From Dryas octopetala (Eukaryota; Streptophyta; Magnoliopsida; Rosales; Rosaceae), in contig OY992835.1 of the NCBI GenBank assembly GCA_963921425.1, forward strand, positions 4,030,001 to 4,094,000: a DNA stretch of 64,000 nucleotides, in the 5' to 3' direction. A program made the position numbers and the translations under genes. Each line of letters begins with the position of its first letter. Position 1 is the first letter of the stretch. The notes under the pieces were generated by a model. The model was not told the DNA's origin, did not search any database, and saw only the letters and a list, made by a program, of their open reading frames with translations. This document shows, in pieces, positions 58,517 to 64,000 of the stretch.

Positions 58517-58528
58517 GCTCTGATACCA
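58517..58528 (-). promoter_or_regulatory. Primer-binding site, initiator-Met type, minus strand
   Basis: GCTCTGATACCA is the reverse complement of TGGTATCAGAGC and lies six bases from the LTR end at 58535. It shows that 58535-60340 is a 5' LTR of a minus-strand chromovirus, whose Pol may be the relic at 55614-57194. Confidence 0.85.
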
Positions 58529-58534
58529 TTTTTC

Positions 58535-60340
58535 TGTGACGCCCCAAAACCCGGGTCCATCACAGCGGCACCTACCTTGAGAATACTCGAAAATATAATA
58601 CTCAAACCCCAAGTATTATACTCCCAAATATTTTCAAAATAGGTAAGTCATATTAATAATAAAGAAAACTGGTTGGATAAGAGATAAATTGCCAGCGGAA
58701 ATATAAAATGTAAATAAAGTGTTTACATTAAACCAACCCAATAAGGTTACAAATAAGTTCAAAAGTAACCTCGAGGAACATACAGACAAAGATGTTAGAA
58801 TACTTACAAAAATAACCAACCCAAAGATAGATGTTTGATAATTTACAGAACAAACCCAAAAGATAACAGCATGCTAATTTACATTGCCAAAATGACCCAT
58901 AAAGATCATAATCGACCTGCCCAGAAAGAAAAGACCAAAATCTGACAAATCGAAGACTTGACAAGTAGCAAGGCCACACCTTCAGTCCAAGTCGTCAACC
59001 GCTACGTTTTCTACACCCAAAGAGTACAGTAGAGGGTAAGCATCACATACGATCATAGCTTCCCCTCAGGGGACCCTGGCTAGATTTAAAAGATAGTACG
59101 AACATATTTATACTAAATAGCCAGTGAAACACATCAAAATAGCAAATGCACAGCCAGAGAATCAATATCAGTTCGAAACCATTTGCATGCTCAAACAATC
59201 ATTAAAAACATTTCGGAACATTCCTAATACAATACCTGATGATTGAACTCAAAATAAATCAACTACCACCCTACTTGGATTATCAGTAAAAACTGATTTG
59301 GTAGCGAGGGTATCCATTCCTAATTACTACAACTTTAGACTGGACGCCAAGATAAATTGGCTGCTACCAGCCTAACTGTATAACCGCCTTCGGAGGTTTA
59401 GGGGATCGAAACCCAAGGTCAACTCTATGGTGACCACTTACTCTCTAGTCATCCTAACAATTCAATTATCACAATATAGGATAAAAACCGCACCACATAT
59501 GGCAATCACAAACTATGCAAATTTCTCATGCATTCAGTATATACAAGCATAATACATGCAGTAAAATCGGGCCACTAGTAGGGTGTGAAATTCCCCCTAC
59601 CTGGAATCTTTTGCTTATCTTGATATCTACAATACAAATCCAATATACAGCTCTCTACTTCACTGAATCCAAATATTGGGAAACTGCTATAATCCTTAGT
59701 TAACTTCTAACCAAAAACAATTATTCTAATCAGAAATCTAAATCTAAATCCAAATCAAAATAAAACCTTAATCAGAAATTAAATAACCAAATCCTCAGTT
59801 TGGAAATCTTACCAAAGGATTGAGTAATAAATCTGAATCCACTATTGAATTCACTGTCGAATTCAATACGTAAATCGTTGATTAATCTAAAGGAAAGGTT
59901 GTAGATGAGGGATGAGGTTGCGGAGAGAAAACTGGGTTGCGGGTGAAAGGTTTGCTGCGAAAGTTCAGAAAATGAAGAACTAGGGGGGGTATATATAATT
60001 TCCACGCCGAGCTCTCGGTGGCTCCACCAATCACTCGGTGGTGGCTTCTTGATTAATCCACCGAGTTCTCTAATCTTACTTCCTCACTCCTACACGCCAG
60101 CTGCCCCTCTCTCACTCATTTGGCTGTCAAACACTCGCAAAAAATACAATCGGTCATTCAAAAATGTCCCAAAAAATGCTATATACCCGTAGCGGCGAAT
60201 ACTAATTTCATATAGACTTAAAACCAAGTTTGGATTTCTAGGATTTACACAAAAATCCTAACACTTCCAATAAGAAATTTAAAGTAATCACAGAAATAAA
60301 AAATAACTCAAGAAATAAAACACAAAAAATTTTCAGGGTG
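58535..60340 (-). repeat. 5' LTR of a reverse-oriented chromovirus
   Basis: The plus strand runs TGTGACGCCCCAAAACCCGGG to TTTTCAGGGTG; on the minus strand this is an LTR starting CACCCTGAAAATTTT (its outermost bases lost to LTR F) and ending GGGTTTTGGGGCGTCACA. It is not close to the Tekay-like LTR at 21867. Small ORFs at 58634-58979 and 59772-60005 have no recognisable domains. Confidence 0.8.
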
Positions 60341-61953
60341 TGATGAGTGTGCATTTTGCATCACTTTATGATACTAATTCCTTAACCTAGAGTGTTAGAA
60401 CTCTATATTTTGTGTTTCTTGTCTTGTTTTTGTGTTTTCAGGTCAAATGAAGCAGAAATGAGAAAAAGAAGCAAATGGAGCCATTTTAGGACATTTCCTG
60501 GTCAAACTAGGAAAACGAGTGAAATCCTGGTCAAACCAGGAAAAGTGCAGAAATCCTAGTCAAATGAGGATTCCTAGTCACACTAGGAAACATCAAGTCC
60601 AGAACCATCATTGCGGAGCCAGAAATGAGAAATCCTGATTCGAACAGGAAATCCTAGCTGAACTAGGAAACCTAACCCAACTAGGAAAGGAGTCCTAATG
60701 ACACTAGGAGACCCCAGGGGCAATATGGTCATTACGAGAAGTCGAAATGGATAAGGAATCCTTCATTTACAAGAAATCCTAGTTGCACTAGGAAATGTTG
60801 GTCAAAGTCAACTCTACAAAGTCAAGGTTCCAGAAGCTTCTAGAAGGTGGTGGACATCCATGGGAGGGAATGGAGGGAAGAAATGAATTTGAATTCAAAT
60901 GGAAATGAGGGGCAAAATGGGAAGTCAAAAGTCGAGGGCCCATGGGCCTAAGGGATGCCGAACCAAGATGGGCCATGCATGCACATGCATGGGCCCAAAC
61001 CCTAGCAGCCCAAAGTCCATGCGTAAGGAGCAAGATGGCAGCCCATGCATGCGCCTGCATGCCATGCAAACCCTAGCAGCCAAAGAGTCCCGTGCACAAG
61101 CCCAAGATGCAAGCCCAAGGTGGAAGCCCATGGAGTGAAACCCTAGCCCATCTTGTGCAAGCCACTGAAGTCCAACATGCAAGCCCAAAGCCCAAGATCA
61201 GCAGCCCATGCGCAAGGAAGGAACCCTAGCTAGGCTAGGCGTGAATCACTTAAGCCCAAGGAGCAGCCCATGCCGCAAGGCCTGATTCACCCTAACCCTA
61301 GCTGCTGCCGCAAGTTACCTTCTCCTTGCCTCTCAAGGATTGCACCTCTATAAATATATCATATACTTCACAACAAAAAGGGCTCTTACCTCCTGCTAGT
61401 TTTATTTTCAGTTTTAGGGTTTTATTTTCAGAAGTTAGAGAGAGTGAGAGAGAGCCGAATTCAGAGAGACTTAGAGAGAGAGGGTGGCGTGACAAGTGAG
61501 AGAGAGAAGGAATCAGCCTTGCCGCAAGCCCTAGCTCACCTTGCCGTGAGTTCCTCCTGCTTGCTAGGTGCCTCCTTCTTCCTCTCTCCTTGCCGCAGCC
61601 CCCATGTGTTTGCATCTCTGATTTTTGTATTCTTTTTCCTTTCAGAATTCTGATTTTATGTTGGTTTATATTTCTGAATTTATCTAGTTTATATTTCTGA
61701 ATTTATTTAATTGAGTTGCTGAATTTAATTAGTTTATATCTTTAGTTTTATTTAATGCATGTTTCAGATTCTAATTAGTTTATATTTTCTTTCAATCTAG
61801 TTTAGTTGTATTTCTGATTTCAATTTGTGCATGCATTTAATTTCATTAGCTTTGTGTTTCTGATTTTATTATTAAGCATGAATTGGGATTTCATTTATTG
61901 TTTCTGTTTTCATTTATTTAATTTAAGTATGTAGGTTAGTTATTCTATCTTGC
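60341..61953 (+). repeat. Athila-type LTR F, interrupted at its 3' part
   Basis: It starts TGATGAGTGTGCATTTTGC and has a hairpin array (60500-60800), a GCCCATGCG-rich zone, TATAAATATA (about 61350) and the GTAGGTTAGTTATTCTATC block. It is cut at CTTGC (61949-61953) by LTR G; the rest lies beyond the window. Whether it is solo is unknown. Confidence 0.88.
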
Positions 61954-64000
61954 TGTTGATGTGTTTTCTTAGAACAAAATAAACATTTATCTCATTCCAA
62001 GTTTACTCGCAAGTGCACGAATCGCATTAGTAGCAAAGCGTACAAGCACGAGGTCGATCCCACAGGGAATGGTTAATAAACAACAAATCAATGCAATTAA
62101 TCACTAGAATAACTAAATGGGGGGTTTTGGAAGATGGAAACACACGCACACATCACCACACGCACACACCCTTTATTCTCTCTTGCAATGTTAAGTTTTC
62201 AGTTTCAAATCAGATAAGCACGGAATAACCATCCAAGGCTAATGACAGTTAATTTGAACACAACATATTAAAGTTTGACTGCTAAAAAGGTTTGACTAGT
62301 TACTTTCTCGCAATTGTTCTCCTAATGCATAAACTAAGAGCTTCTTGGGCCTTCCTTAGCCAGTTAACCTACATGTTCCCTAGTTCAAGCTAAGGCAGCT
62401 GTTACCCATGCAGGAGTCATTAAGTTTTATGAGAACGTCAAACATGCACAACATATAAGCTTTGACTATTTCCTTATAGAGGTCGCCCAACCCCACTACC
62501 AAGAATAATCCTTTATTCCCTTGTTACTTGTGGTTTAGTGTCTTTGACTATTTCACAGCTAAACCTAACAAATAAACTAGATGCAATTACCCTAAGGTGG
62601 CCAGTCAAAGGATGCAAACAACTAGTGACGGGTTCTAATAGATAGTGGAAATTTAATACATGCAAATATCAAACTAACAGACCAAGAGACGGATAAACGA
62701 TTTGTTAGAGCATACGAATCCATTAATCAACCTACAACTAACATGCAAGATAGAATAACTAACCTACATACTTAAATTAAATAAATAAAAACAGCAATAA
62801 TAAACAAAGTCCCAATTCATGCTTGACAAATAAATCAGAAATACAAAGTAAACAAACTTAAAAGCATAAACTAAACAACTAAATTAAATTGCATAAATTA
62901 AATGAAATCAGAACCATGCACTAAAGAAAATAAGAATCATAGATTAAATAAATTCAGAATCCAATATCCAAATAATAAACTAGAGAACTAGAACAAGAAG
63001 TGAAGGAAAACAGCAAGAGGGGCTGCGGCAAGACAAGGGAGAGAGGCACCTGCACAAGCAATTGGCTCACGGCTATGGTGAGCTAGGGCTTGCGGCTTAG
63101 GGTTGCTCTTCCTTGCAGCCACGCCACTCTTCTCTCTCTCTCACCCTTCGGCTAACCCTCACAATAATAAAACTAAAAGCTGAAATTAAAAACCTAGAAC
63201 AGAAAAATAAACTAGAGACAAGAGATTTCGACTGGAGTGTAGGAAGTGAGAAGTGAGGTCTCTAGGGTTCTGAATTAAGGGAATATATATAGAGGTGCAA
63301 TCCATGAGAGGCAAGGAAGAGAAAGCATGCGGCTGCTAGGGTTAGAGCTTGTGGGCTTGCGGCAAGAGCTTTGTCCTTTGGGCTTAAGTGGCGCATGCAA
63401 GTCAGCTAGGCCTCCCTCCCTTGCGCATGGGCTGCTGGTCTTGGACCTTGATGTGCATTGGGCTCGCATGTGTTGGGCTGAAGTGGCTTGCACAAGATGG
63501 GCTAGGGTTTCACTCCATGGGCTTCCATCTTGGGCTTGCATCTTAGGCTTGTGCATGGGCTCCTTGGCTGCTAGGGTTTGCATGGCATGCATGCGCATGC
63601 ATGGGCTGCCATCTTGCTCCTTACACATGGACTTTGGGCTGCTAGGGTTTGGGCCCATGCATGTGCACATGGCCCATCTTGGTTCGGCATCCCTTAGGCC
63701 CATGGGCCCTTGACTTTTGACTTCCCATTTTGCCCCTCATTTCCATTTGAATTCAAATTCCTTTCTTCCCTCCATTCATTTCCATGGATGTCCACCACCT
63801 TCTAGAAGCTTCTAGAACCTTGACTTTGTAGAGTTGACTTTGACCAACATTTCCTAGTGCAACTAGGATTTCTTGTAAATGAAGGATTCCTTATCCATTT
63901 CGACTTCTCGTAATGACCACATTGCCCCTGGGGTCTCCTAGTGTCATTAGGACTCCTTTCCCTAGTTGGGTTAGGTTTCCTAGTTCAACCAGGATTTCCT
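61954..64000 (-). repeat. Athila-type LTR G, reverse, runs off the window
   Basis: The plus strand starts TGTTGATGTGTTTTCTTAG. On the minus strand it contains the U5 block, the GT tract, a TATATATA box (about 63283-63291), the GCCCATGCG zone and part of the hairpin array (63850-64000). ORFs at 63275-63713 are by-products of the GC-rich zone. Confidence 0.88.

Overview
This window is plant nuclear DNA, very probably from a eudicot and from gene-poor heterochromatin. I find no intact host gene, no tRNA or rRNA gene and no bacterial-type feature. Almost every base belongs to a transposable element, a remnant of one, or a tandem satellite. The recognisable proteins are Ty3/gypsy Gag-Pol, chromovirus-type Pol and CACTA (En/Spm) transposase. 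Primer-binding sites (tRNA-Asp type and initiator-Met type), polypurine tracts, TG...CA LTR ends and 5-bp target-site duplications can be read directly.

Layout. 1-1314 is a reverse-strand chromovirus-type LTR cut by the window edge. 1315-10814 is a 150-bp satellite with a six-monomer higher-order period, split by a non-autonomous Athila-like element (1714-8521, TSD GTTTC). 10815-19801 is a decayed minus-strand CACTA transposon (Ulp1-like relic, PF03004-like gene, TNP2 with DUF4218/DUF4216-like parts), broken by a solo LTR (14769-17179, TSD TGCAT) and other fragments. 19802-21861 is a reverse solo LTR. 21867-29669 is a Tekay/Del-like chromovirus derivative without gag-pol (TSD GTAGC), carrying a solo LTR (25237-27606, TSD GTTAG) and a small coiled-coil ORF. 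29675-31303 is CACTA-type flank, satellite and a pol relic.

31304-49572 is a set of nested insertions. The 3' end of an Athila-like element, with LTR 'C' (32523-33423 + 48048-49572), contains a reverse solo LTR 'B' (33424-48042, TSD CTTGC). B in turn contains a nearly complete Athila-like element 'A' (34620-45768) with a 5.2-kb gag-pol reading frame. 49573-55866 is a second copy of 22448-31303. 55614-57194 is a minus-strand chromovirus PR-RT-RNase H relic. After that come an LTR fragment, a (CT)33 microsatellite, a C-rich tract with G-quadruplex motifs on the minus strand, a reverse chromovirus 5' LTR with its PBS (58517-60340), and two more Athila-type LTRs running to the end of the window.

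History. The genes do not form a pathway; the window is a record of insertion and recombination. The two most informative structures are duplication junctions at 31303/31304 and 45768/45769. At each, sequence of one insertion state is joined to the alternative insertion state of the same locus. That means either illegitimate unequal recombination between homologues or haplotype switching in the assembly. The other leading observations are the satellite higher-order repeat, hairpin arrays in the Athila-type LTRs, a covarying hairpin and three PPT-like tracts in the Athila 3' tails, and a possibly captured coiled-coil exon in the chromovirus derivative.
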